64,000 nucleotides of DNA from Punica granatum (taxonomy: Eukaryota; Streptophyta; Magnoliopsida; Myrtales; Lythraceae), in contig NC_045129.1 in assembly GCF_007655135.1 (NCBI RefSeq), positions 30,381,122-30,445,121 of the forward strand, read 5' to 3'. The notes under the pieces are model-generated. The model was not told the DNA's origin, searched no databases, and was given only the letters and a program-made list of their open reading frames with translations. The position numbers and the translations under genes were made by a program. Of the stretch, positions 48,346 through 61,040 are shown one piece after another. Each line of letters opens with the position of its first letter. Position 1 is the stretch's first letter.

Positions 48346-49133
48346 ATATGTAACACACGTGTAATGATACTCCCGCTATCGTATTAGTTAATTTTCTTAT
48401 TGGGAATATTTCTCTTAATCTCATTAGCTCATCAGCATGGATCACCGTTTTACCTTTGTGCTTTTTATATGTGACCTCTTCCATTTGTTCACTCATTTCA
48501 AACAATCTTCGGAAATTGTGGGAGAGAGAGGTCAAGAGATGGAGAGGAAACGAGAACTTTGAGTACAAATAATTAAAAATTATTAAAGAAAATTAGAAAT
48601 CAATCATTCTTCGGTATTAGACGTGAAAATGAGTTGTTCAATACTTTTAGATTTTTTTTCTTTCACTTCAAATTCTCGATATTGAAAGTATGAAAATTGA
48701 AACCTACCAAATCTCATGCTTTTTCCATCCTCTTGCACTGGTTCGCGAGTTCTCCATGGAAATTGTTAGTCTTCATCATCTCTTTGTGTTTTGTGTGCTA
48801 TTCAATGTATATTATTGATCATTGATGGTTCTTGAAGATGAGTTGCCTATGTTCTTTTTCTGACAGTTGATTAGTACGTAGTCCATCAGTCTTATATATG
48901 TAATGTGCTCACTTTGATATGCTAAATTAAACTGATTAGTCATGCCATGTTTGTGAAAATCCGGCGATAAATAGCATGTATTCAAAAAATCAGGCACAAT
49001 TATTAATCACATGTCGTGTTTGGATTAAAGGTTTGTGATCCAAATCACTATAAACACAACGTGACACTAGTTACCCGAATTTGGGTAACTAGTTACCTGA
49101 ATTTATAAATTGCAATATGAACTTTGGTCCGTG
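48346..49133. other. Intergenic DNA
   Basis: No NB-ARC or TIR coding sequence is found upstream of the LRR relic. AT-rich and featureless. Confidence 0.5.
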
Positions 49134-50975
49134 ATCAGATCACCGGATTATCTCTTTTCTTCTCCGAGATTTTTTATGTGTTCCAAGCATTTCTTAATAG
49201 AGGAAATTACTAGAATGATATTTAGATGTCTCGAATTAGGGGATTATGATATTTATTTATAGATATAGACGATTCTCCTTCGAAGTTAAAATTAGATAAA
49301 AATATATTTTTGAGTGGAAAGAGAGATTATAGAGGATGAGGGATCTGCTATATATTAAGAGGTTGGACAGAAGAGACCGTTCAGAGCTCCTAGAGAAAAA
49401 GCATGACAATTGAGACGAAGTGGGGAGAAGATCTGAGATCCCGATCGAAGGTTTGTAAATCGAATAGGAATACTAACTATAATTCTTCTCCTCATTCTCA
49501 TTTTTCTTTTGTATTATTTATCAGATTTATGTCTATGATCCTTTCTAGTGTTTTGAGCTCTATTCTATCGATTAAGAACTAAACTCGTTTTCTAGGGATT
49601 CGATGAAACCTAAAACTTGTAAATAGAATTGTAAACTCTTTTCTTTATATTCCATTGAACTCAATTTATTCACATATCTTTATCTTGTTCTTAATGATGT
49701 CAAATTGATTAAATCAGGAAATCGAGCTGAACTTGGAACTCGATTTATTTGCATATCTTTATCTTGTTCTTAATGATGTCAAATTGATTAAATCAGGAAA
49801 TCGAGATGAGCTTGGAACGGGAACATTAGGCTAAACCATGGATATGATAGCCTAAGTTATAGTTGGTATTTGAAAACGGGATTGTTTCATGAGAAGGATA
49901 GGAATATATACTGGATTGCCTTAGGTAGACAACAAAGGTTGACGATTGATGGATTCAAACTTATTAATTGCCTAGGAATATGTAGTAATTAATTCAATAA
50001 AAAGAATACGTTTCTACGGCACTTGGAAGAGGCGTAGGGGACTATAGAATTCTAGATTAATCATTAGGATTTCAATAGTATAGAGAGAATGGTCGATTCT
50101 GTATGGGAGAAATTGAAAATCCTAAATTCATATTCGTTGATTTCTACTCATTCCAAATTTTCTGCTTTGGTTAGTTTTCGAATTTTCTTTTAATCCACTC
50201 TTTTGATCGTTTGAATAAGTTAGTTGTTCAAATTTAGTACTTAGTGAAAGTATAGATCAGTTTCTGTAAGTTGATACACATACTTATCACTTAAAACTTG
50301 AGTTATGCGTACACTTTTAAATTTTCCACAATGAGTATTTTTCACGCCTTTACTTGGAATTGTTCCAATTTCAATACTTAGTTAAAATTGAAAATAAAAA
50401 TAAATAATTAAAAAAATTCATTAATAGAAAACTGCTTAGTCTTAATATTAGCTAAAAGCCAAGGAACAACCCCCGACAGTGGCGTTAAAAGCTTGTTCCG
50501 ATTAAATGAAATGTAACACAGAAGTGCACGTATTGCTCAAGTAATAAGTGATAAGTATGAGTATTTACAAAGGCTGATGTAAATTTCATATTGTGATCAC
50601 TTTTAATTTTTTATAATTTAATCTTATTATAAAACCATATTCCCACTCATTCTCCGATTTTTATAGAAAAAATAAAATTCTTAAAAATTCAATCACTAAA
50701 AAAATATTCACCTTACTTAATTAGTTACAATTACCATATATCTAAAAAATAAATCAAAATCAAAACTGATATTGGATAAAAGTACTAACGCGTCCGTGAG
50801 AGCTAGTTGTTTCCTATTCGAACTTCAAAGGACGATCTATAAGACTATATTTATAAAGAAATATCATAATCCCCTAATTAGGGACATCTAAATAGTGTTC
50901 TAGTAATTTCTTCCATTAAGAATGCTTGGGACGGATGAAAAATATGGGAGAAGAAAAGAGCTAATCCGGTGATAT
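49134..50975. mobile_element. Large fold-back element with about 160-bp inverted ends
   Basis: The sequence at about 49137-49295 (TGATCAGATCACCGGATTAT ...) recurs in reverse complement at about 50805-50975 (... ATAATCCCCTAATTAG ... CCGGTGATATGATCA), with roughly 80 percent identity by eye. The 1.5-kb inside has no transposase frame. It could be a non-autonomous DNA transposon or an inverted duplication. Confidence 0.6.
49662..49818 (+). repeat. 79-bp unit duplicated in tandem
   Basis: TATCTTGTTCTTAATGATGT at 49681 recurs at 49760 with the same continuation (CAAATTGATTAAATCAGGAA). Only a few positions differ, so it is a recent duplication inside the fold-back element. Confidence 0.92.
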
Positions 50976-51115
50976 GATCAAGAACGGCCCCGGCCTCCAA
51001 GTCTCGCGACCTCAGCTCAATAAAACTTATCTGTGCGTCAAATTTCTGTCAGAGGTAATTTCCTCGTTCTAGCTCCAAATGACGAACCGTTAAAACCATC
51101 ACCCTCCTAACTCAA

Positions 51116-51700
51116 TTAGCTTTCTGATGATATGTTTAGCTATTTGCACCAACTTACTGGAGTTTAACCTGATAAAAAAAATCGAAAACTTAAAAGTTAC
51201 AATAGTCGATCAACTACCTCAAAATCGAGGAAAAAAAACACAAATGAAAAAATCAAAACCACCAAGACCTATCAAAAATGCAAATGAATGAAAAGTAAAT
51301 TGAAAGCTATAAAAACTAGTCTTAAACTCTAGTAACTAGTCCCAATTAAATCCATAAAAAAGTATAGAATAACTCTATTTATATAGAATATATCTTGAGA
51401 TTAGCTTTCCGATGATATGCTTTAGCTATTTGCGCCAACTTATTGGAGTTTAACCTTATAAAAAATATCGAAAACTTAAAAGTTACAATAGTCGATCAAC
51501 TAACTCATATTCGAGAAAGAAAATGAAATACTAACAATCAAAACCACTTAGACCTACCAAAAATACAAACGAATGAAAAGTAAATTGAAAGCTTTAAAAA
51601 ACGAGTCTTAAACTCGAGTAACTAGCCCCTATCAAACCCATAAATAAGTGTCTAACAACTCTATTCATATGGAGTAAATCTATCTTGAGATCATCTATAC
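51116..51700 (+). repeat. 295-bp unit duplicated in tandem
   Basis: TTAGCTTTC(T/C)GATGATATG starts at 51116 and 51411. Shared internal blocks include GAAAACTTAAAAGTTACAAT, AGTCGATCAACTA and GAATGAAAAGTAAATTGAAA. Noncoding. Confidence 0.9.
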
Positions 51701-52434
51701 TTTTTTTTAAAATATTTTATGGCTAATAAAATGTAGTTATTCATCCAGGTAGTGTGCAAGGAGGCCAATGCAAGAGAAAAGAAGTGCAGTGCATATAGCT
51801 CAACCCCTTCTTAGCAATTCTCTTCAGGCCCATCCCCGAGCCAAAAATCTTAAATAGTCTTCTAAGCCCAAACCATGATGGGCCTATTCAGTAGAAATCC
51901 ATTAACAGGAAGAGGTCCAATTATTCCACATAGGGATGGCTTGACGAAACTATTCATGGGCTTTAGCCCACGCTAAGGTTGAGAAAAACGTGGCACATTT
52001 TAACGACCGAGTGCCGTATCGTATGGTCAAGCTCGTGTTCTTATCAACCGGCCATTGCCGTATCATATGGGGCGAGTGCTTCGCTGCATGCGGGCAGAAC
52101 GGTTATATATATGTGTTTCGATGTGTCACGGTACCATATTGGTGAAAATTACATGAAATGAATAAATCTAAGAGAATATGTTGAAGGGATTTGGAGGGAA
52201 AGGGACGAACATTATTCCTTTGCACTCTTCCATTCTAATAGGAATTATTCCTAGCACCGATTCAGACAAAAAAAAGTTTTGGATCAGAACTAGGGAATTA
52301 TTTGGACCTTTCCCTTCCGAATTCCATCATCTTAATAGTAATAAGCTGTACAAAAGATGGATGGAGACCTTACCTTACACTCTGTTGATCTGCACCACCT
52401 AATATTAATTAATAGATTCCAACTAATTGAGATC
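51701..52434. other. Intergenic DNA
   Basis: Contains AAGCCCA/GGGCC-type motifs near 51820-51890 and an open frame of 74 codons at 52178 without any family signature. No gene is called. Confidence 0.4.
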
Positions 52435-52615
52435 TTTTCGATGTGTATTCTGGTATATGGAACCCCAATAGGTTCCAACCAATCCAGTACGAGCCGGGAC
52501 AACCCACCAAATGATAATAAAACTCTCATAGCATAAATTTTCTTTATTCATAAGACTCCAACTCGAGATCTTGCTAGAGGAAAATAAGCGCCGAACCATT
52601 TGAACCAACGCATAT
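52435..52615 (-). mobile_element. SINE family II, minus orientation
   Basis: The complement carries the family body: head-like sequence TTGGTTCAAATGGTTCGGCG, then CTCGAGTTGGAGTCTTATGA and the GGTTGGAACCTATTGGGGTT block. Its left end is T-rich, as expected for a reversed A tail. Confidence 0.6.
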
Positions 52616-52621
52616 TGATTA

Positions 52622-52760
52622 ATGTAGATTTAAGTCGAGTTAGCTCAGTAAATAATAATAAAGCTTGCCAATTGTAGAGTTTCTTCGTTCACAAGATTTG
52701 AACTCGAATTTGAGATTTTTTAAGGGAAATAGACTTCGAACCACTTTAAACCAGCTCAAG
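52622..52760 (-). mobile_element. SINE family II, second diverged copy
   Basis: Adjacent to the previous copy and in the same orientation. It matches mainly over the tRNA-like half (complement of TTCACAAGATTTGAACTCGA and TTCGAACCACTTTAAACCAG). Confidence 0.45.
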
Positions 52761-55497
52761 TTAGTATATGACCTCAAACTTACTATCTATATATATCATT
52801 ATTAAAAAAACAATCTTGAAGTCTATATCAATATAGAAGTAAGTAATTAGTGAGATACTTCTACCTTTCCTTAGATACAATGATCACGCAAGTTGCAGAG
52901 ACTTTTGTCATTTCACTTGGAAATTTGAGCTTCGAGCATTACAATCAAATGACGACATACCGAGGGGGCCCAATCAACCTTTTTCCCCAATCGTGGATAA
53001 GTTTTGGAAGCATCGGGAGAAAATAGCAACATCAATACAAATTAAGCTAAGGAAGGAAAACATGCAGTTAGAGATGCAAAAATTTCGTTATATCTTGTGG
53101 CCATTTCGATCTTATACATTAATTTGATTGCCGATACGAACATTAAACCACGGCTACAACAGGAAACAGTGCGTATGTCGTGAAAGCTCTGGCATCAGGA
53201 CCAAAAGTGGCATGAATTAGGCTTTGTACCTTTACGGACAGCGGCGAATTGAAGAAGATGGATTCTAATGCAATCCCATTTCTAGCTTCATCTATCCATG
53301 ATCATCGGATCATCTGGAAAATCCTTTTATCAGCTCTTAACGTTCAGTGGACCACTGGCTGGCTCGTCTCAATCTTATCTCGAGCAGAGTCCTGATTTCG
53401 ACGGCTTTGAACATAACATCGAAAAGAAGCGGCGACATAGTACTGCACGCAGCGTCTAGGGGTGGGGCCGGGGAGCCCGACCGCTGTCCCAATAAGGTCC
53501 GTTTCTTCCTAGTTCATAGTTTGTCCTTTGGACTGATGAGGGATTTGAAAATGGGGACGGATGACGAATATGCCGGGATAAGGTCGCTCACATCGGTGTC
53601 AAAAGTGCCATTTGCGTAACTCCTTGTCGAATGCCAAAAACGCAAATGGTGAGGAGAATGAGGGGGCCTTTGAAGGGGTTCAATTTTACAAGCTACAAAC
53701 ACCACACTTGCTTTTCCACTCCCAATTGACATATTGTCGATTTTGATGGAGGGTTCTTTCGCTCATCTAGCACGAACTATTTTTTTCTATATAACATTTT
53801 ACACGTTTTGTTTTATTATTAGTAGATATTTTAGAATAATCAAAATGAGTGAATTTTATATCACCGATTAATTTGCGGTCAGTCAAAAGAAGAAATCCTT
53901 CTAGTCAAAATGAGTAGCAAACGCAGCTCAAAAATCAAAACTTGCTTGAGCTTAGCAAATATAAAGGTGAATTGTCTTGAGATATTAACTAATCGACAGT
54001 AAGTTTTAAGTAAGTATTTATAGTTGTGAATTTGACGGAATGGACGGATTGGGCGGTTAGATATATAATTGCACTCGTCGAGCACATCATGTCATATCGA
54101 TGAGTCTTTTTTCATTTAGGTCATTGTCTAGGGACTTATTAGGTTAGCAATTATGGCATAATGCATGTCACTCTCCATTCTATCTTTGATTGGCACAAAT
54201 GGCCCACTGCCCTCACTCATCAACCTTTTAGGTATGAAAAGTGAGCCATCCCCTAGCTAGATGCACTCCTAGCCCTCATTTTCTATGGTGAACATCCAAA
54301 CACGGAGCCATAGAATATGCCTTCATCACTAAATGGATATCTTCATTTAATTATATTGGAACTCAGGTATATCTGATACATTGGAATTGAAATAAATATT
54401 TTCATAATTTTCTTCATTTTTTTCTTTACTGTATCTTTTATGAGTTGCAAAGAATATTTTTTTCTGAATAATCTTTTTTTTTTCAACTTGATAGAACGAT
54501 ATTTCCTTCAATAAATTTGGATTATGCTCATTCTATCGTTCCAATTAACTTTTATTCAAGTATGATGTATTTTATTTGATATTCAATTATCTATATATAT
54601 AAATTGAGATCTTGATTAATAAGTTCGTCTTTTTAAATTACATTCATCTTCATCTTCAAGTTACATTCAATTAGCAAAAAAAAAAACCACATTTTTCTCA
54701 ATAAAATTATATTTCACATTATAAAACTCATTTTATTCGTTTCTATTCCATTCCGACGTACCAAACGTGACCTTAATTTGTAGGCACATTTTGTCTATAA
54801 AATATACTGTGGCAAGTAAAAAGTTAAGTCGACCCAACTTCAAAATAAGCTCCTAGGAAACCTCCATATCTTCCATCACAACAACTCCAATGGGGAATCA
54901 TGACATATCATAGGTTCTCCATGCATAGATTGAAACCGGACATACTTTCTCTTATGATGTAAATCAAATCTGATCAACAATATCTTTTGGCAGAAATTTT
55001 TCAAGAGTATTAATTCCTTACATTGATTTTTAAAAATTGATTCTTGCAAAGGAAGATGCGACTTTTAGAATATGCCTGTGGAGTGTACTCATCGGCAAAT
55101 TTTACTTTCAAAAGTAAAGCTTCATGTTTTGACTTCCTTATTATTCTATACCCACTTATGAAAAGAAACAGCACTGATTTAACGTAATCAAAAGAACTGA
55201 TCGAACCATATCCGTATACAATTCCAAGCAAAGAGTACGAGTGTCCATCTATGAACATCTTGAATACAATTTGAAATGACATCCTTGTTTGTAAGGTCTC
55301 ATTCGATACACGGAAATGGAACAAAACAAATATCTCATGCTTTCACTCCATTTTTTTTATATAGTGTTTTTTTTTTGAGTTAGAAAGAGTTTTTCATCAT
55401 CATGAGAACATTGGTTTTTCAACTTGATGGAATGAATTTTCCGTAATAAAATTGAAGTAATGATCAATTCTACCATATCTACTAAGTTTTTAGCGAG
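52761..55497. other. Intergenic DNA
   Basis: No gene recognised. The stretch 53380-53620 is GC-richer with a 90-codon frame of no known family. The rest is AT-rich. Confidence 0.45.
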
Positions 55498-55506
55498 TAT
55501 AATTAA

Positions 55507-56191
55507 GGGTAAATTGCACTGGTGGTCCAAAATGTTTTACAAATGTTTCATTATGGTCCAAAAAGTTTTTTTCGCTACATGATGGTACAAAATGTTTCAA
55601 AATTATTTTATTATGGTACAAACCGTCAATTGGCCTTAACGCCGTTAACATTTTGCTGACGTGGCGCGTCTTATGTGTCACTTTTGTTACGTGGAACCAA
55701 TCATAGTGCGCCACGTCATTTAAGAGAAAATAAAATTTTAAAAAGTCCAAAAAAATAATTAAAAAATACAAAAAAAGAGTAAAAATTTAGAAAAAAAATA
55801 AAAAATATTTAAAAATTTAAAAATTTAAAAATTTAAAAATTATTTTTAAAAAATTAAAATTTTTTATTTTTAAATATTTTTTTATTTTTAAAAAATAATT
55901 TAAAAAAATTTTAATTTAATAATTTTAATTTAATATTAAAATTATTTTTAATTTAAAATAATAAAAATTATTTTTAGGATTATTTTTAAAATTTTTAAAA
56001 TTTTTAAATTTTTAGAATTATTTAAAAATTTTCGGCCACGTCAGCGTCGGTTTGACGGCGTCAAGCTCGAGTTGACGGTACCATCATGAAACAACTTTGA
56101 AACATTTTATATCATTATGTAGCGAAAAAAACTTTTTGGACCATAATGAAACATTTGTAAAATATTTTTGACTACCAGTGCAATTTACCGG
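55507..56191. mobile_element. Mutator-like MITE with 9-bp target duplication and pure-AT core
   Basis: The 685-bp element has inverted ends of over 100 bp (left GGGTAAATTGCACTGGTGGT, right ACTACCAGTGCAATTTACCG). It is flanked by TATAATTAA at 55498-55506 and 56192-56200. It belongs to the same family as 42368-42795, whose inside differs. Its core at about 55788-56030 consists almost wholly of A and T. Confidence 0.94.
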
Positions 56192-56200
56192 TATAATTAA

Positions 56201-56544
56201 CTTCTTTTTTACTTTATATATATATATATATACATATGTACATATACATATATAAATATAAATAGAATGATATTCTAATAAGTAAGTCTGTTTGCTTAAA
56301 TATGAACTCCTTTCATATTCTAAAATAGGTCATAAAGTATTTTTTATCTCAATAGAATTACGTTTCATTTTATGAAAGAAATTTTATTCCTTGGTCAAGA
56401 GAAAGGAAGGGGAGAAAGGAAAAGGAGGGAAAGAAAGGGATAGAGGAAAAGAGAGGGGATGGTGATTGGAGGATTTATTTTCCTTTATTTAGACTTAGAT
56501 TATAAACGGTGAAAGGAAAGGAAAAGGAAAAAAAAATCACTTTG
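56201..56544. other. Intergenic DNA
   Basis: AT-rich, with a TA microsatellite near 56216-56232 and a purine-rich AAAGGAAAGG tract at about 56398-56525. Confidence 0.5.
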
Positions 56545-56830
56545 TTTTTTTTTAAAGTAATAACCCAACTTCACCCAACTCAACTCTATTTTTCCACATA
56601 TTCAATAGTATAATCATTATTATTTTATTTTTTCTTCTATTTAATAATACTTTATCGCTCATAATTTTTCATGCTATTTTTATAATTAATTTTTAATAAT
56701 AAATTTCCTATCTACTTTTACATCTATATATACATACATATATATTATCACACTTTGATATATTTTGTCAACACTTGCAATTATTATACAAAATCAAGTT
56801 GAGTTGGATTACTAATCCAACTCGAAAACC
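56545..56830. mobile_element. MITE-like element with CAACTCAACT ends
   Basis: The left side AACCCAACTTCACCCAACTC and the right side AAGTTGAGTTGGATTACTAA are inverted. Internal TTTAATAATA motifs match the other MITEs of this window. Boundaries are approximate. Confidence 0.45.
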
Positions 56831-58556
56831 AAAAGCAAGCTTAATTATTATTCTTGTGCGCTTAATTGGGGCAAAATAGTCTTTTTAAGTTTTAAATATC
56901 TTACACTATTATTTAAGCGAGAGTTCTATTTTGTAACTACCTCTCAATCTATAAGGTGATTGAGAAGTCAAAAATATCATTTATTCTTAATTTAAATATT
57001 TATAATTTAAAATAAAATAGAAAACAATATAGATCACTTGATATTGTTCTCCTCTACTCTCTTTTCCTCCCATGTGTCACTCTCTCCTTATTTTGCTATC
57101 TTCTCGCTCAACCTCATAGCCCCACATTTTATCATATTATTTTTCAAATTTTATAACCAATTTTTACTTTTATCTTCTCACCATTTTTTTTATTCTTCTT
57201 TTAAATCAATCGTATTTCCATGAATATAATATCTATCAAGTCCTTCAATTTAAGCTAAATATAAATTGAATGAACCATAACTGTGTAACTTCATATTCGT
57301 GAGGGATATGCATCATTTCATAAGAAAGTTTTATAAGACCTTTTATAACCTTGGACCCCCCTTCCTCTTCCCCTTCTCTCCGGTCGAAGAGAAATATAAA
57401 GGATAAATCCCCCACCCCGCCCCGCCCCACCCTCCTAACGCCCCACCCCCCCTTAAAGGCCTATGAGACCTTTGGCAACCTTGCCTGGAGTGGTGTTGGT
57501 TAGCTGCAACTATCACTGTCTTTCTCTCCCTCTGTCTTCGAAGGAGTGAGGTGGAGTGTTAAAAAGGTGCGTCGGTGACTCGTTGCTCATCACCATGGCC
57601 CCTAGAGTGGTCATCAAAGTCCTCTAGGGCCATCAATAACCTCACCTTGGGCGACGGTGGCTAGCTGTAGCCACCACTGCCCCTGCCTCTCCTTGTGTCT
57701 TTTATTTTAAAATTATGTTTCAATTTTTGACATTATAAGAAGAATGAAATAACATATGAAAGGCCCTTATAAAATTATCCGATAGGTAATGGCCTAATCT
57801 AAACAAAAATAAACATTACTATCCATATTGATATTTATTTACCACTTGATCCTCTTTTGTACAATCAGCATGGCAAGTGGATAAGGAAGAGTTCCATTAC
57901 TTTCCAATCAAGATATTCTTACTTCAATGTCTTTTTTTTTTCTCATTGGCATGGTAAAATTAAATATAAATCCTAATGGATAAGAAAGGGGCACATGTGG
58001 CTCTCTATGTATGTCGAATCTAAAAATTCTTGATCACCAGACGAAAATATGCGTTATTACGTTACACCATTTTTGGTGGGTTCTTACTTTAACTTCTATC
58101 TACTTTTTCCTTATCCATTCCCGTATTACGCCCTGCCTTGAAAAAAGGTAATGGCATGGGTACGTAATTATCAATTTACTCTGTTTTTGGGACGGATAAA
58201 ATGTGGCTCCTTGACTTGAAAGTTCAGTTCTGTATTGTTTTATGAGAATTTTGGTCATCAAAAGGGGGTTGGGGAACAATGACTTCAAATCAAGAACTTC
58301 GATGCAAATAGCATTTAGATTTACTTTTTCTCTCTTTTTCTCGGGTTCCCCGCAAGTGGGACACGAGATTCCCTCTTGATTTATTATTGTGAACACGATA
58401 ATTGTGTTTAATTAAATGAATTATGGGAACCACAAGGTCTCCTTCCATAATAATTATATATAATCATTCATCTTTTCATATACGTGTTACATATATGAAA
58501 ATTAAACAAATGTATGTCTCGATGAATGTAGGCTCCCTATAATTAAAGGTTTTACA
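56831..58556. other. Intergenic DNA with a GC-rich island
   Basis: At about 57350-57710 there is a C/G-rich island with internal repeats (GGTTAGCTGCAACTATCACT against GGCTAGCTGTAGCCACCACT) and a palindrome around GGCCCCTAGAGTGGTC. It resembles the GC-rich filler in the 8340-9322 element. No coding gene is recognised. Confidence 0.4.
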
Positions 58557-58870
58557 ACTCGTTCGATTTCGCAATCAAATTTTTAAAATTTTAACTCTAA
58601 CTTTAACTCTACTCACTACACAACAAAAATCAACAATACAATTATTACTTTTTCAATTTTTTCAATTTTTTTAACTATTTAATTTAATTTTTAATACTAA
58701 ATTCTCTTAATTATCAATTACTTTTTCCATAATTCAACAATACAATTATTATTTTCTCTCAACTATTCATTACTTTTTTACACTTTTTTTCATAATTTAA
58801 CAACACAATCATTACAACCCAATTAAAATCAAAACTCAACTTTACTTAACTCTAAAATCAAACACGCCTA
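58557..58870. mobile_element. MITE of the ACTC/TTTGATT family
   Basis: The left end CTCGTTCGATTTCGCAATCA and the right end TAACTCTAAAATCAAACACG are imperfect inverted repeats. The inside holds CAACAATACAATTATTA motifs shared with 45690-46032. The target duplication is not clear. Confidence 0.6.
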
Positions 58871-59692
58871 AATTTTGGAGAAAACATGTCTAGATGAAAG
58901 GAATGTGAGATTAATTTCCCTTTATCATAATTGAGCATTATTGGTATACAAGACTAGTACATGTACATAGTTTTGTATATGAATCACTTCCTCCTACCCA
59001 TAATGATTTTTCCAGAATAAAAGCGATATGATTTTTTAAATTCTTATCATGTATTCAATGATGACTGATAAAATATGTGAGACAATTGCACGAGATAATT
59101 TATTAATTAATTTATCGTACTTACGGATGTATTTTGGTCTAAATAGGAGCCAACCAAGAGACCACTACCGATTTGGTCAAGGTCGTTAGTGGGCAAGAAC
59201 GATCCCAATGATATCTACCAAATGGTGGTAGCCGACGTTGAGCCATCACTACTAGAAAATCTCCTTCATTTCATGTCTTTCTTGTGAATAAAGAATTAAG
59301 AAGTATGAATAATGATGATAAGATATCAGCCTCTAATACCCCGATCGACGTTGCCGGTAGTCACAAAGTTTGCGAGCCGCCTCAATCTAGGTTGTGGTGG
59401 CTGGGCATCGGCCCCACCACCCCCTCTCCATTGACCCCTTGTTAATATCCCCTATATATAAAACCTTTCTTAAATACAAATTTAATAGCTATTTTTAATT
59501 AATATTTTCTTAATTAAAAATGAGTTTTATTTTATTACTGATCAACATAATAATCTTGCAAATGTTGATATGAGCGAAATAAATTAGGTAAATTCCTATC
59601 ATTTTTAATAGAATATCCTAATCCTAATACTCTCTAAACACAATACTTGGATAACAAAAATCTATTACTCTTTTTTCAGTGTGCATCCTAGT
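58871..59692. other. Intergenic DNA
   Basis: Includes a short GC-rich stretch at about 59340-59440 of the same style as 57600. No gene recognised. Confidence 0.45.
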
Positions 59693-59915
59693 ATCCAAAA
59701 ACTCAATAGGAAAATTCTATAATTTTTTTTCTATGTGAACCTTGACATTTGGAAGTTCAATTGAACCCCGACTAATCCAATTGAGTGGAGTCGGCCCATT
59801 AAGGGATAAAGCTCTCCTAACGTGGATTTTCTGCATTTACAATGACTTAAATCCAGACTTTGCTTGAATAAAATAATCGCCAAACCACTTAAACCAATTC
59901 ATGTTTGTGAAAAAT
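59693..59915 (-). mobile_element. SINE family II, minus orientation
   Basis: Complement of the family: ATCCTAGTATCCAAAAACTC, GTCGGCCCATTAAGGGATAA, AGCTCTCCTAACGTGGATTT and the tRNA-like AACCACTTAAACCAATTCAT. This is the most complete minus-strand copy. Confidence 0.65.
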
Positions 59916-60209
59916 TCTATAAGTTTTTAATCTTGTCCGTTTACAAGTTTCATATACCTTCCTATCTTGGTAATCTAATGCCGGATTATAGTTAGTAGTT
60001 ATGCCAGGGGAAAATTTACAAGAAAAAATGAATTTAATACCTTATATATATATATATCAGACAAGGATAAAAGCTACATTTGTTCTATTTAGTTTTTCGT
60101 GTGTTAGTCCCGTTTTCGGTTTTCCAACCAAAAGAGGGAAAAAGAAAAAGATACAGGCAACAAAAGACAGCTCTATGTAAGCTGCAACAAATTAGAAAGA
60201 CTTACTGGT
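59916..60209. other. Intergenic DNA
   Basis: No feature seen apart from a TA run near 60043-60057. Confidence 0.5.
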
Positions 60210-60212
60210 TTA

Positions 60213-60525
60213 CATAGCGTTTCATAAAAAAAATTAAATTTGATTTCATTTAATTTGAGGAAATAAAGACAAAAATAGTTGAAAAAAATATGCGAGAGAA
60301 TTTAAAAAAGAAGATAAAATTGTAATGATTGTGTTATTGAATTAAGAAAAAAAATTGAAATTGAAAAAAATCGAATAATTGAGAGAATTTAATATTAAAA
60401 AATTAATTCTAATAATATATAAGAAAATATATAGAAGATAATTTAAAAAAATAAAATAAAAAGTTAATGATTATATTATTAAATTAAAAATAAAATAAAA
60501 TAAAATTTTATCATCAAACATAGCA
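60213..60525. mobile_element. Harbinger/Tourist-like MITE with TTA target duplication
   Basis: The 313-bp element begins CATAGCGTTTCATAAAAA and ends TTTTATCATCAAACATAGCA, imperfect inverted repeats. It is flanked by TTA at 60210-60212 and 60526-60528. The inside is AT-rich with GAGAGAATTTAATATTAAA motifs like those of the 16776 element. Confidence 0.68.
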
Positions 60526-60732
60526 TTAAATTCATTAAGACTTACCTCCTTTGACATTGTCTTTCATTACGTCATCAATTGACTTTTAAAGTTGTATGTA
60601 TATTATTGGATTAACTGTGCAGATATTTTGCCTTCTTCAAGACACCAAATAAAACTTCCTGGGTTAAAATCCGTTATCAACACTTAAAAGATGACATCTA
60701 AAGTCCAATAACAAAAAAACAAGGATTTTTCT

Positions 60733-60769
<37 letters not shown>

Positions 60770-61040
60770 ATAGGCAAAATAGGGTCTAATCTATATCATT
60801 AGCCAGGGTATATGATAAAGGCTGTAATTATGTCGCTTTCACATGTAAAGCATTTGATGCACTCACTATTCAAACGTTGGACCCGACCGAACCCCCATAA
60901 AGGCCAAGTCTCTGGGCAATTCTCCTCAAATTATCGCCGATATGGTGAAAATTTCGCCCCTAGACGAAGATATTTTGGCTCAGTTAGTGTAATCAGGCCA
61001 GCTGGCAAGTGAAGACACGCGCTAGATCCAAAGCCCCCGG
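60526..61040. other. Intergenic DNA
   Basis: AT-rich with a TA microsatellite at about 60739-60767, becoming GC-richer towards the promoter-like block at 61041. Confidence 0.5.

Noticed and set aside
58100..58396. Frame with a CPTCGEPEKK motif suggesting a zinc ribbon
   Set aside because: A single CxxC without partners in an otherwise AT-rich, low-information frame.
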